Part shown: positions 17,146-25,816 of the stretch, in pieces
Layout of the letters: each line of letters opens with the position of its first letter
Numbering within the stretch: the first letter of the stretch is position 1
NCBI RefSeq assembly: GCF_016862515.1
Contig: NZ_BONC01000051.1
Coordinates: forward strand, 1 to 57,119
DNA length: 57,119 bases
Direction of reading: 5' to 3'
Source: Asanoa iriomotensis
GTDB lineage: Bacteria; Actinomycetota; Actinomycetes; Mycobacteriales; Micromonosporaceae
The notes under the pieces: model-generated
What the model saw: only the letters and a program-made list of their open reading frames with translations
What the model was told of the DNA's origin: nothing
Database searches by the model: none
Position numbers and translations under genes: made by a program

Positions 17146-18128
17146 ACGGCTGGAGCGTGCGGGCGCGGGTGCTCGCGGTGCTGGGCGTGGCGATGGTGCT
17201 GGCCGGGGTGGCCACGTTCTACATCCGGGGCGCGGCCGCGCGGGTGGCGGAACCCGTTGCGGTGGCGGCGAAGCCGGTGACGCTCGACGCCGGGCCGGTG
17301 CTGCTGACCGTGACCGACCGGCACATCGCGACGGTGTCCACGTCGGACCCGGCCGGGCCGCGCACGGTCTCGGCCGTTGAGTGCGTGCGGGCGTACGCGG
17401 CCGGGGGCACCGGTGTGTGCCTGCAGCCGGCGACACCGTGGACGTACAAGATGGTGGTCCTGGACCGTCGGTTGGCGCCGGTGCGCTCCGTGGACATCCC
17501 GGGGCTGCCGAACCGCGCCCGGGTGTCGGCGTCCGGGCGGCTGGTGGCTTGGACGACGTTCGTGGGCGGCGACTCCTACAACAGCGGTGGTTTCTCCACC
17601 CGCACCGGCATCCTCGACACCGTCAGCGGGACGCTGGTGGCGTCGCTGGAAGAGTTCGACGCACCGGTCCGGGCCGCGGACCGCAACTTCTGGGGCGTGA
17701 CCTTCGCGGCCGACGACAACACGCTCTACGCGACGATGTCGACCGGCGGCCACCGCTACCTGGTGAAGGGCGACCTCGCGGCGCGCACGCTGAAGACGGT
17801 CGCCGAGAACGTCGAGTGCCCGTCACTGTCGCCGGACGGCACGCGGATCGCCTTCAAGCAGGCGATCTCCGGCGACCCCACGAAGGGGTGGCGGCTGTCG
17901 GTGCTCGACCTGAGCACGCTGGCCGTGACGCCGTTGGCCGAGACCGCGAGCGTCGACGACCAGCCGGCCTGGCTCGACTCCGCCACGGTCGGCTACACGC
18001 TGCGGCAGGCCGACGGCCGGCCGGACGTGTGGTCGGTGCCGGCCTCCGGCGGTGGCGAGCCGCGGCTGCTGGTGCCGGGCGCGGAGTCGCCGGCGGCGCT
18101 GGGCGTAGCGACCGGGACGAACGGGTAA
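17142..18128 (+). CDS. Membrane-anchored WD40-like (TolB/PD40) beta-propeller protein
   Basis: A 328-residue protein with one N-terminal membrane segment (about residues 8-27, ARVLAVLGVAMVLAGVATFY), then an extracytoplasmic domain. The repeats SLSPDGTRIAFKQA and the later WLDSATVGY and PDVWSVPASGG fit PD40/TolB-type propeller blades. The start codon overlaps the MFS stop (GTGA), so translation is coupled. The role is unknown; a sensor or lipoprotein-like accessory to the transporter is possible but not shown. It has no lipobox. Confidence 0.8.
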   Translation: MNGWSVRARVLAVLGVAMVLAGVATFYIRGAAARVAEPVAVAAKPVTLDAGPVLLTVTDRHIATVSTSDPAGPRTVSAVECVRAYAAGGTGVCLQPATPWTYKMVVLDRRLAPVRSVDIPGLPNRARVSASGRLVAWTTFVGGDSYNSGGFSTRTGILDTVSGTLVASLEEFDAPVRAADRNFWGVTFAADDNTLYATMSTGGHRYLVKGDLAARTLKTVAENVECPSLSPDGTRIAFKQAISGDPTKGWRLSVLDLSTLAVTPLAETASVDDQPAWLDSATVGYTLRQADGRPDVWSVPASGGGEPRLLVPGAESPAALGVATGTNG

Positions 18129-18139
18129 GCACTCTCGCC

Positions 18140-18826
18140 ATGCGCCACGTCCTGCTCCGGCTGTTGCTGCCGCTCGCCGCCCTCTACGGGCTGATGGTCC
18201 TGCTCGGCCACGTCGTCACCGCCGACTGGTGGCCCCGCCAGGCCGAGGACCAGGTCAACGTGTCGTTGGAGGAGGCCCGGTCGGGCACCCTGACGGCCGC
18301 GTCGCTGGTGTTCAGCACGATCGCCGACACCTGGTCGGTGATCGCGGTGTGCGCGTTCGCGGTGGTGATCCTGCTGGTCACCCACCGCCCGTGGCGCGAG
18401 CCGCTGTTCCTCGCGGGCGCGGTCGCCGCGCAGGCGCTGATCTTCCTGTGCACGACGCTCGCGATCGACCGCGAACGCCCGGCGGTCGAGCACATGGACG
18501 TCTCACCGCCGACGTCGAGCTTCCCGTCGGGCCACACGTCGGCGGCGACCGCCCTCTACTGCGGCCTGGCGGTGCTGTTCGCCCTGCGGTCGACGAACTG
18601 GAAATGGGAGACGGTGGTCTGGACGGTGTTCGTCCTGATCCCGATCGGCGTGGCGCTGACCCGGCTCTACCGCGGGATGCACCACCCCAGCGACGTGATC
18701 GGCTCGTTCGTCAACGCCGGGCTCTGTCTGACCATCATGTATTTCGGCGTGCTGCGCTGGCGCGGTGCTCCCCCACCGCGGCCGGCCGAGGAACGGAAGC
18801 GAATGTCGCTGGCGCGTTCCCGCTGA
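18140..18826 (+). CDS. PAP2-family membrane phosphatase
   Basis: A 228-residue membrane protein with about five hydrophobic segments, related to undecaprenyl-pyrophosphate and phosphatidate phosphatases. Motif 2 is PSGHTS (129-134). Motif 3 is TRLYRGMHHPSDV, with Arg175, His181 and Asp185 in the standard spacing. Motif 1 ends in RERP (Arg113-Pro114), but the lysine expected seven residues before that arginine is Thr106. Substrate position may therefore differ, or the motif may have shifted. ATG 18140 lies 11 bases after the previous stop. Confidence 0.88.
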   Translation: MRHVLLRLLLPLAALYGLMVLLGHVVTADWWPRQAEDQVNVSLEEARSGTLTAASLVFSTIADTWSVIAVCAFAVVILLVTHRPWREPLFLAGAVAAQALIFLCTTLAIDRERPAVEHMDVSPPTSSFPSGHTSAATALYCGLAVLFALRSTNWKWETVVWTVFVLIPIGVALTRLYRGMHHPSDVIGSFVNAGLCLTIMYFGVLRWRGAPPPRPAEERKRMSLARSR

Positions 18827-18845
18827 GGGTCGCCACCATGGTCCC

Positions 18846-20072
18846 ATGCCGCCACAGATCTCCTCCGGCCGCGCGACGGCCGCCCTGGTCGCACTCTCCC
18901 TGGCGGCGTTCGCCTATGTGACCACCGAGTTGCTGCCCGTCGGCCTGCTCACCGTGATGGCGCCCGACCTCGACCGGTCGGAGTCCGAGATCGGGCTGCT
19001 GGTCACCGGCTACGCGTTCGTCGTCGTGCTGGCCTCCCTGCCGCTGGCGCACGTCACCAGGCGGATACCGCGGCGGTGGCTGCTCGCCGGGACGTTCGGC
19101 GTGTTCGCCGCGGCCACCGTGGTCTCCGCGCTCGCCGGCGGCTACTGGGTGCTCGCCGGTGCGCGGCTGGCCACCGCCGCCACCCAGGCGCTGTTCTGGA
19201 CGGTCGTCGGGCCCACGGTGACCGGGTTGTTCCCGGTCGGCGTCCGCGGCCGCATCGTGGCGCGGTTCGCCGTCGGCCCCGCGCTCGCGCCGGTGCTCGG
19301 GGTGCCGCTGACCACCTGGATCGGCCAACAGGCCGGCTGGCGCACCGCGTTCGCCGTGCTGGCCGGCCTCGGTCTGGTCGCCGGCGCGGTCGTCACCACC
19401 TTGCTGCCGTCGTTCCCGCCGGCCGACGGCGGCGCCGCCCGCGGCACGATGCCGGACCGGTCCCGGTTCCGCATGCTGCTGGTGGTCACCGCCGTCGGCA
19501 TCACCGGCTACTTCGTCGCGGCCACCTACATCACGCCGTTCCTGCTCGACGTCAGCGGCTTCCCGGACGCCGCGCTGTCGCTGCTGCTGCTGGTCTCCGG
19601 CGTGGCCGGGGTGTGCGGCACGATCGTGATCGGACGGTTCATCGACTCCCGGCCGGCGCTCGCGCAGATCGTCCCGCTCACGGTGGTCAGCGCCTGCCTC
19701 TTGCTGTTGTACGCCCTCGGCACCGTCCAGGCCGCCACCGTGGTGCTGCTCGCGCTGTTCGGGTTCGCGTTCAGCGCGTTCGCGGCCACCGTGCAGGGCC
19801 GCACGCTGCAACTCGCGCCCGGCAACACGGACCTGGCCTCGGCGGCGTCGGGTTCGGCCTTCAACGTCGGCATCGCGGGCGGCTCCCTGCTGGGCGGCGC
19901 GCTGCTGCCCACGACCGGCCTGCGGCCGCTCCCCCTCGTCGGCGGCCTGCTGATGCTGGCGGCCCTCGCGGTGGCTGTGCACGACGCCCGTCGGCCGGTT
20001 CCGGCGCCCGTGCCCGCGCCGCGCCCCGCTGGGGCCCTTGCTCATGACGATCTAGGGCGTGGCAGAGTGTGA
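18846..20072 (+). CDS. MFS transporter, SotB/YdhP-like
   Basis: A 408-residue MFS efflux protein. LAAFAYVTTELLPVGLLTVMA in helix 1 and GVPLTTWIGQQAGWRTAF after helix 4-5 are hallmarks of the sugar-efflux/purine-efflux (SotB, YdhP, NepI) branch. There are about 12 membrane segments and a Pro/Ala-rich C-terminal tail. ATG 18846 lies 19 bases after the PAP2 stop. The gene overlaps the exonuclease start (GTGA). The substrate is not deducible. Confidence 0.88.
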   Translation: MPPQISSGRATAALVALSLAAFAYVTTELLPVGLLTVMAPDLDRSESEIGLLVTGYAFVVVLASLPLAHVTRRIPRRWLLAGTFGVFAAATVVSALAGGYWVLAGARLATAATQALFWTVVGPTVTGLFPVGVRGRIVARFAVGPALAPVLGVPLTTWIGQQAGWRTAFAVLAGLGLVAGAVVTTLLPSFPPADGGAARGTMPDRSRFRMLLVVTAVGITGYFVAATYITPFLLDVSGFPDAALSLLLLVSGVAGVCGTIVIGRFIDSRPALAQIVPLTVVSACLLLLYALGTVQAATVVLLALFGFAFSAFAATVQGRTLQLAPGNTDLASAASGSAFNVGIAGGSLLGGALLPTTGLRPLPLVGGLLMLAALAVAVHDARRPVPAPVPAPRPAGALAHDDLGRGRV

Positions 20073-20998
20073 CGATGACCAACCGACCACTGCTGCTCGT
20101 GGACGCGCCGAGCCTCTATTTCCGGGCCTACTTCGGCATCCCGGAGTCGGCGGCCCGCGCCCCCGACGGCAGCCCGGTCAACGCGGTCCGCGGTTTCCTC
20201 GACATGGTCGCCCAGCTGATCCGCACGCGCCGCCCGGACCGCTTGGTCTGCGCGCTCGACTACGACTGGCGACCGGCGTGGCGGGTCAAGCTGATCCCGT
20301 CCTACAAGGCGCACCGGCTCGCGCCTGGCGGCGGGCCGTCCACGGAGGTCGTACCCGAAAATCTCGAGGCGCAGGTGCCGTTGATCCTCGAGGTCCTAGC
20401 CGCGGTCGGCATTCCCGCGATCGGCGCCAACGGCTACGAGGCCGACGACGTGCTGGGCACGCTGGCCACCACGCAGCCGGGCCCGGTCGAGGTGGCCTCC
20501 GGCGACCGCGACCTCTACCAGCTCATCGACGACGCGAAGCCGGTGCGGTTGCTCTACTGCGGACGCGGCGTGGCCAAGCTGGAGGACAGCGACGACGCCG
20601 CGGTCCAGGCGAAATACGGCGTCCCGGCGGCGGGTTACGCGGACTTCGCGGCGCTGCGCGGCGACCCGAGCGACGGCCTGCCCGGCGTGCCCGGCGTGGG
20701 CGAGAAGACCGCGGCCCGCCTGGTGACGCGCTACGGCACCCTCGACGCGATGCTGGCGGCCCTCGACGACCCGAAGGCGGGCTTCGCACCGGGCTTGCGC
20801 GGCAAGCTGGACGCGGCCCGGGACTACCTCGCGGTCGCACCGACGGTGGTCAAGGTGGCCCGCGACGTCGCCCTCCCCGACCTGGACCCGACCCTGCCGA
20901 CCGCCCCGGCCGACGGTGACACCCTGCTTGCCCTGGCCGAGAAATGGAACCTCGCGGGCCCGTGCCGCCGCCTCGTGGACGCGATCAGTCTCAAATAA
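20069..20998 (+). CDS. 5'-3' exonuclease (flap nuclease family)
   Basis: A 309-residue stand-alone relative of the DNA polymerase I N-terminal nuclease. The N-terminal PIN-like part has LLLVDAPSLYFRAYFG, then ALDYDWRPAWRVKLIPSYKAHR, and the acidic metal site NGYEADDVLGTLA and ASGDRDLYQL. The helix-3-turn-helix DNA-binding motif is GDPSDGLPGVPGVGEKTAARL. GTG 20069 overlaps the preceding stop; an ATG at 20075 is an equally good start. It removes RNA or flap ends in repair and replication. Actinobacteria usually keep both this protein and a full PolA. Confidence 0.92.
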   Translation: MTMTNRPLLLVDAPSLYFRAYFGIPESAARAPDGSPVNAVRGFLDMVAQLIRTRRPDRLVCALDYDWRPAWRVKLIPSYKAHRLAPGGGPSTEVVPENLEAQVPLILEVLAAVGIPAIGANGYEADDVLGTLATTQPGPVEVASGDRDLYQLIDDAKPVRLLYCGRGVAKLEDSDDAAVQAKYGVPAAGYADFAALRGDPSDGLPGVPGVGEKTAARLVTRYGTLDAMLAALDDPKAGFAPGLRGKLDAARDYLAVAPTVVKVARDVALPDLDPTLPTAPADGDTLLALAEKWNLAGPCRRLVDAISLK

Positions 20999-21078
20999 AC
21001 AGAGCGTCGTCCCCCAGTCACTCGCGCTGGTGTGGCAGTCTCTCCTGGGGCGGGACGGAGCGGGAAATTTCGATGTCC

Positions 21079-21084
21079 TAAAGT
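21079..21084 (+). promoter_or_regulatory. Possible -10 box of a small transcript
   Basis: TAAAGT, about 50 bases before a tiny reading frame with its own ribosome site. No clear -35 is visible, so this is tentative. Confidence 0.3.
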
Positions 21085-21136
21085 AGGCACATCGGACAAA
21101 CGCGGATCTAGATCCCAGCAGGGAAAGGGGCCTGGC

Positions 21137-21169
21137 ATGTCGGGCGAAGGTGGCAGCGGCGGCAACTGA
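21137..21169 (+). CDS. Candidate 10-residue peptide MSGEGGSGGN
   Basis: A 33-base reading frame (ten Gly-rich residues and a TGA) preceded by AGGGAAAGGGG, with its last G six bases from the ATG. A rho-independent terminator follows 32 bases after the stop. The three signals in order suggest a short independent transcript of about 140 bases. The peptide may be real, or the frame may be incidental to a small RNA. Confidence 0.3.
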   Translation: MSGEGGSGGN

Positions 21170-21201
21170 GCCGTCCGAGTTGTTCCTGTTCTACCAATTG
21201 A

Positions 21202-21232
21202 CCGCGCTCGGCCGACGCCGTCGCGGTTTTTT
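21202..21232 (+). terminator. Rho-independent terminator
   Basis: CCGCG and CGCGG close a stem with an inner CGGC/GCCG helix, a CGAC loop and a small internal loop, followed by TTTTTT (21227-21232). It is 200 bases past the exonuclease stop and right after the tiny reading frame. It works only on the plus strand. Confidence 0.85.
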
Positions 21233-21237
21233 GGGCC

Positions 21238-22488
21238 CTACGTGGGCCAGGAGAAGGCGATGCCGTAACTCTCCCGGGGTTGGCCGTACCGGTCGGTGAA
21301 CGTGTGACTCACGTCGTTTCCGGCGAGCGACAGGAGACGGCGGTGCCCGGGCGGTGGACGGTCGTAGCGCTCGCTCTCGTTGAGCTCCGCATACCACCAC
21401 ACCGCTTCCGGAAGGTCGTTGTCGTCGAACCGGACGCGAATCGTCAGCCCGCTGATCGGCAGCCGGCCACCATGCACCAGCGCGCCTTTGGCAATCCCAT
21501 GGTGGTCGACGTCCACGTCGATCCACTGCCGTTCCTCGGTGATGTTCTCGTCGACGATCTCCGAAGCGAAATGTGCCTGCTCGCCGGCCCGCAACGGTTT
21601 CGGGAACCACAGCCGCGTGACCGCCGGCCGGCCCGGCCGGCTCGACTCGACGAACTCCGCGTCGCACCCCCACAGTGCTTTCACCGGGACGTACGTCAGG
21701 CGTGGCGGTTTTCCCGCGAATCCACGCGCCGTGTAGTAGGCGACGTCGTCGGTGCGGGCCGTTATGAGTCGCTCGGTGATCCGGCGGTAGACGGCCCGTC
21801 GCTTCATGAACACGGTCGTGATGAAAAGGTTGATGAAAATCGGCTGCGCTCCGGACGACGGTTCACGCAACAGCGCCTCGTTGTAGCCGAATGAGTCCAC
21901 CTGGGCCTGAATCTCGTCGAGTCGCCCCTCCCGTTCGACGCCGGACGGGTACGCGACGCGCCGATATTCGTCCCAGTCGGTGGGCTGCGCCAGAGCCGCG
22001 AATCGGCCTTCCAGGTGCGCGGCCAGCAGGTGCACAGCACGCTTCCAGGCCGCCTCCATGGGCTGCGTCGTCGTCGGGCGTCCGAAGACATGCACGAGTG
22101 GCACCAACTGGGTGAAACGCTCGGTCAAGGACGAGCCCCAAGGCTCGTGGATGTCCGAGTCCGGTAGCCGGAACGCTGCCTGCAGCACACGACGCCGCCG
22201 CGACAGATGGGCGGGACTGACGTCTGGGTCGCGGATGCCTTCCCTGATGACCTGCCACAGGGCGTGCGCCAGTTGCGCGGCCGTCCAGCCATCGAGGTGC
22301 TTCGTGGGCGAGGTGAGCGCGGAGAGCCTGGTGCCGATCGGGCTGCCGGGCCGCTCGACGGCGTGTTGCAGGAGATCGACCGGCAGCTCATGAGTTCTCG
22401 TGCCCAAATAGCGCAGCGCGGCTTCGATCTCGGACCGTTGTGGCCCAGGTGCGGGGTCCGCACCCACTGATTGATCGACTTCAGGCAT
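21238..22488 (-). CDS. Unknown protein, 416 residues
   Basis: Not recognised. The protein is soluble, with an N-terminal helical half and a C-terminal half rich in beta strands and aromatic residues (RLWFPKPLRAGEQAHFASE, VWWYAELNESERY, SLAGNDVSHTFTDRYGQP). The C-terminal pattern resembles one I associate with actinobacterial regulators and unknown proteins, but no HTH is evident here. The coding sequence is visibly lower in GC than the window (the 60 bases from 21781 are about 53% GC by count), suggesting transfer. ATG 22488 has AGGG at about -13. It ends next to the terminator at 21202-21232. Confidence 0.75.
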   Translation of the reverse strand: MPEVDQSVGADPAPGPQRSEIEAALRYLGTRTHELPVDLLQHAVERPGSPIGTRLSALTSPTKHLDGWTAAQLAHALWQVIREGIRDPDVSPAHLSRRRRVLQAAFRLPDSDIHEPWGSSLTERFTQLVPLVHVFGRPTTTQPMEAAWKRAVHLLAAHLEGRFAALAQPTDWDEYRRVAYPSGVEREGRLDEIQAQVDSFGYNEALLREPSSGAQPIFINLFITTVFMKRRAVYRRITERLITARTDDVAYYTARGFAGKPPRLTYVPVKALWGCDAEFVESSRPGRPAVTRLWFPKPLRAGEQAHFASEIVDENITEERQWIDVDVDHHGIAKGALVHGGRLPISGLTIRVRFDDNDLPEAVWWYAELNESERYDRPPPGHRRLLSLAGNDVSHTFTDRYGQPRESYGIAFSWPT

Positions 22489-22628
22489 CGCGGAAACCCT
22501 GACGACGAAAAACGATGCCTAACGATAGCTCACGGTGGCCTGCGCCCAAAGGATGGCCGTCCAAGCCGGATCACTGGCCTCCGCAACACTGTCTAGCTGG
22601 CTGAACGGCATACCGTAGTGGTGGGGAC

Positions 22629-22970
22629 ATGGCGCGTCGAAATGGCTGCTCCGCTGTGGAGGGGTGCTTCGCATGGTCGCGAAAAGGGCATACCTATACC
22701 TCCACGCCGGTCGCAGTCGCGCTACGGCTCGTGATGGTTGATTGGCTGTCCAACCCGTTGACGCCGGTGATGGCGGCGTTCGCATATCCCTGCTATCTGC
22801 TCCTGATGGCGGCGGTTCTGCGAATCATCGGCGTTCGGCGCCAGGACATAGCCGCCTGGGCGCTGAAACAGGCGGACCGGCGGCGCCTGCTCGATTTCGT
22901 CCGCGTCGCGCGGCGGCAAAGGCCATCCATTCCACCGACCGATGTTGGCGCCCAGGATCCTAAGCGTTGA
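22629..22970 (+). CDS. Small single-span membrane protein, unknown
   Basis: Up to 113 residues. One hydrophobic segment (PVMAAFAYPCYLLLMAAVL) is followed by a basic amphipathic tail (QADRRRLLDFVRVARRQR). GGGGAC directly precedes ATG 22629, and a TACCGT box lies about 12 bases upstream. An internal GTG/ATG pair (22731/22734) would give a more typical 78-residue protein. GC is lower than the surroundings, as in the gene at 21238-22488. It overlaps the helY stop by 11 bases. Confidence 0.5.
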   Translation: MARRNGCSAVEGCFAWSRKGHTYTSTPVAVALRLVMVDWLSNPLTPVMAAFAYPCYLLLMAAVLRIIGVRRQDIAAWALKQADRRRLLDFVRVARRQRPSIPPTDVGAQDPKR

Positions 22971-25731
22971 CGTACGCCAGGACGCCGCGGTTGATGGTGC
23001 CGATGGCCTGGCGGGCCGTCGTGCGGACCGTTTGCGAGGCGCCGCCGGCGTCGGCGATCTGGCCCAGCAGGTCGACCACCTGGCGGGCCCAGCGGACGAA
23101 GTCGCCCGCCGGCATGTCGCCGTCCAGGTTGTGGCCGCTGGCCAGCACCTTGGCCAGTGCCTCGCCGCGGGCCCAGCGCACCATCGGCCACACGAAGCCG
23201 AGGTCCGGCTCCCGGGTGCGGTCGACGCCGCGGGCCGCCTCGTCCGCTTCCAGTTCCGACCAGATTTTCATGGTCTCGTCGATCGCGTCCGTGATCGGGC
23301 CGCGCGGGACCGACGCCCGCTCGTCGCCCTCGCGGCGCGCCTCGTAGAGGACCACCGAGACGGCGCCGGCGAGCTCGTCGGGCGTCAGCGCGTCCCACAC
23401 GCCGCGGCGCAGGCACTCGGCGACCAGCAGGTCCGCTTCGGACCAGATCCGGGCCAGCATCCGGCCGTGGTCGGTGACCTCACCGGACTCGGACAGGTAG
23501 CCGCGGGCCGCCAGCAGCGCGCACACGCGGTCGAAGGTCCGGGCCAGCGAACCGGTCCGGCTCGCGACCCGCTTGCGCAGCTCGTCGGTGTCGAGCAGCA
23601 GCCGCCGGCGCCGCTCGGCCCAGCGGGCGTGCTCCTCGCGGTCCGGGCACGCGTGGCACGGGTGCTTGCGCAGCTTCTCCCGCAGGTCGGTCAGGTGCTT
23701 GTCCTCGCCGGTGCCCCGCGCGCGCCGGCCGCGCCGGCTGTGCCGGTCGAGGCCGGTGCCGGTGACCTCGGCGGCCAGGTCGCGCCGGGCCGACGGGTTG
23801 CGGTGGTTGAAGTGCTTGGGCACCCGGATCCGGGCCAGCACCTCGGCCGGCGACGTGAAGTCGGCCGACGTCACCCGGCCCGCCCACCGGTCCTGGGTGA
23901 GCACCAGCGGCCGCGGGTCGCCGAAGCCGCCCGTGCCCGGGTCCAGGACGACCGCGAGACCGGCGCGCCGGCCCGACGGCACCCGGATCACGTCGCCGAT
24001 CCGCAGGCGCTCCAGCGACGACACCGCCTGGGCGCGGCGCTGGGTCTGGCCCTGCCGGGCCAGCGCCCGCTCGCGCTCGCCGATCTGCATCCGCAGGTCG
24101 AAGTACTCGTCGAAGTCGCCGTGGCTGCACGTGACCTCGTCGGCGTACTGCGCGATCGTCTCCTCGTTGCGCTGCACCTGCTTGGCCAGCCCGACCACCG
24201 ACCGGTCGGCCTGGAACTGCGCGAACGACGCCTCCAGCAGCGCGCGGGAGCGCTCGGCGCCGACCGTCCCGACCAGGTTCACGGCCATGTTGTACGAGGG
24301 CCGGAAGCTCGACCGCAGCGGGAACGTGCGCGTCGACGCGAGGCCGGCCACGTGCCGCGGGTCGACCTCGGGCGACCAGACGACCACGGCGTGGCCCTCG
24401 ATGTCGATGCCCCGGCGCCCGGCGCGACCGGTGAGCTGCGTGTATTCGCCCGGCGTCAGGTCGACGTGCGCCTCGCCGTTGAACTTGACCAGCCGCTCCA
24501 GCACCACGCACCGGGCCGGCATGTTGATGCCCAGCGCCAGCGTCTCGGTGGCGAAGACCGCCTTGACCAGGCCGCGTACGAACAGCTCCTCGACGACCTC
24601 CTTGAACGCGGGCAGCATGCCGGCGTGGTGCGCGGCCAGGCCCCGCTCGAGGCCGTCGAGCCACTCCCAGTAGCCGAGCACCGAGAGGTCCTCGCCGGGG
24701 ATCGCGGTGATCCGGTCCTCGACGACGCGGCGGATCTCGGCCCGCTCGTCGGGCGTGGTCAGTCGCAGCCCGGCGGCCAGGCACTGCTGCACGGCCGCGT
24801 CGCAGCCGGCGCGGCTGAAGATGAACAGGATCGCCGGGAGCAGGTTTTCGCGGTCGAGGCGCTCGACGATCTCGGCACGCAGCGGGCCCTTCCAGCGCGG
24901 GCCGCGGCCGCCGCGGGCGGCGCCGCCGGACCAGCCGTCGCGGCCCATCTCCAGCCGGCGCAGCATCTCGCGGGAGTAGCGCAGCAACTCGGGGTGCACG
25001 TCGTGCTTGCGGGCCGCGGCGGCGTCGTGGAACAGGTCGAACATCCGCCGGCCGACCAGCATGTGCTGCCAGAGCGGCACCGGCCGGTGCTCGCTGACCA
25101 CCACGTCGGTGTGGCCGCGGACCGTGACCAGCCAGTCGGCGAACTCCTCGGCGTTGGAGACGGTGGCCGACAGTGAGACCAATGTCACTGACGCCGGCAG
25201 GTGGATGATCACTTCTTCCCAGACCGCGCCGCGGAAGCGGTCGGCCAGGTAGTGGACCTCGTCCATCACGACGTACGCCAGGCCCTGCAGCGCGGGCGAG
25301 CCCGCGTACAACATGTTGCGCAGCACCTCGGTGGTCATGACCACCACGGGCGCGTCGCCGTTGATCGCGTTGTCGCCGGTCAGCAGGCCGACGTTGGCGG
25401 TGCCGTGCCGCTCGACCAGGTCGTGGTACTTCTGGTTGGACAGCGCCTTGATCGGTGTCGTGTAGAAGCACTTCTTGGGCGGGGTGTCCGAATCCGGGGC
25501 GTCCTTGGCCAGCGCCAGGTGCACCGCGAACTCGCCCACCACGGTCTTCCCGGCGCCCGTGGGCGCGCAGACCAGCACGCCGCTCCCCCGCTCCAGGGCC
25601 TGGCACGCCTCGCGCTGGAACTCGTCCAGGTCGAAGCCAAGACCGAGGGCGAAATCTTCCAGGGCCGGGAACGCGCTTGCCCGGGCGGCCCGGCGGCGCG
25701 CCGCCGCATAGCGCTCGGCTGGGCTCGACAT
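22960..25731 (-). CDS. helY: Ski2/Mtr4-like RNA helicase HelY
   Basis: A DExH helicase of 923 residues. Motif I is APTGAGKT (56-63), motif II DEVH (157-160), motif III SAT (188-190), and motif VI QLTGRAGRRGID. An insertion with WSGGAARGGRGPRWKG sits between the RecA lobes. The C-terminal part has a Cys pair (HPCHACPDREEHARW) and the DSHCT-like domain of the Ski2 family. It is the standard neighbour of tatC/tatA and pafBC in actinobacteria; a role in RNA processing is presumed. ATG 25731 is supported by TAATCT seven bases upstream (leaderless). The longer frame reaching 26031 would overlap the divergent HAD gene. Confidence 0.94.
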   Translation of the reverse strand: MSSPAERYAAARRRAARASAFPALEDFALGLGFDLDEFQREACQALERGSGVLVCAPTGAGKTVVGEFAVHLALAKDAPDSDTPPKKCFYTTPIKALSNQKYHDLVERHGTANVGLLTGDNAINGDAPVVVMTTEVLRNMLYAGSPALQGLAYVVMDEVHYLADRFRGAVWEEVIIHLPASVTLVSLSATVSNAEEFADWLVTVRGHTDVVVSEHRPVPLWQHMLVGRRMFDLFHDAAAARKHDVHPELLRYSREMLRRLEMGRDGWSGGAARGGRGPRWKGPLRAEIVERLDRENLLPAILFIFSRAGCDAAVQQCLAAGLRLTTPDERAEIRRVVEDRITAIPGEDLSVLGYWEWLDGLERGLAAHHAGMLPAFKEVVEELFVRGLVKAVFATETLALGINMPARCVVLERLVKFNGEAHVDLTPGEYTQLTGRAGRRGIDIEGHAVVVWSPEVDPRHVAGLASTRTFPLRSSFRPSYNMAVNLVGTVGAERSRALLEASFAQFQADRSVVGLAKQVQRNEETIAQYADEVTCSHGDFDEYFDLRMQIGERERALARQGQTQRRAQAVSSLERLRIGDVIRVPSGRRAGLAVVLDPGTGGFGDPRPLVLTQDRWAGRVTSADFTSPAEVLARIRVPKHFNHRNPSARRDLAAEVTGTGLDRHSRRGRRARGTGEDKHLTDLREKLRKHPCHACPDREEHARWAERRRRLLLDTDELRKRVASRTGSLARTFDRVCALLAARGYLSESGEVTDHGRMLARIWSEADLLVAECLRRGVWDALTPDELAGAVSVVLYEARREGDERASVPRGPITDAIDETMKIWSELEADEAARGVDRTREPDLGFVWPMVRWARGEALAKVLASGHNLDGDMPAGDFVRWARQVVDLLGQIADAGGASQTVRTTARQAIGTINRGVLAYVNA

Positions 25732-25738
25732 GCATCCA

Positions 25739-25744
25739 AGATTA
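25739..25744 (-). promoter_or_regulatory. -10 box of helY (leaderless)
   Basis: TAATCT on the minus strand, seven bases before ATG 25731. Confidence 0.5.
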
Positions 25745-25803
25745 CGGCGTGCGCGCCGCGCCGACGCGGTAGGCCGTGCGGGACCCGCCCGGTAGGTCCT
25801 GGG

Positions 25804-25809
25804 TAAGGT
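25804..25809 (+). promoter_or_regulatory. -10 box of HAD hydrolase gene (leaderless)
   Basis: TAAGGT, seven bases before GTG 25817. It is back-to-back with the helY promoter in an 85-base gap. Confidence 0.5.
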
Positions 25810-25816
25810 CCACGGC

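Noticed and set aside
21001-21237. A 6C-type or other known small RNA family
   Set aside because: I could not match the conserved C-rich loops of 6C RNA or another family; only the terminator and tiny frame are supported.
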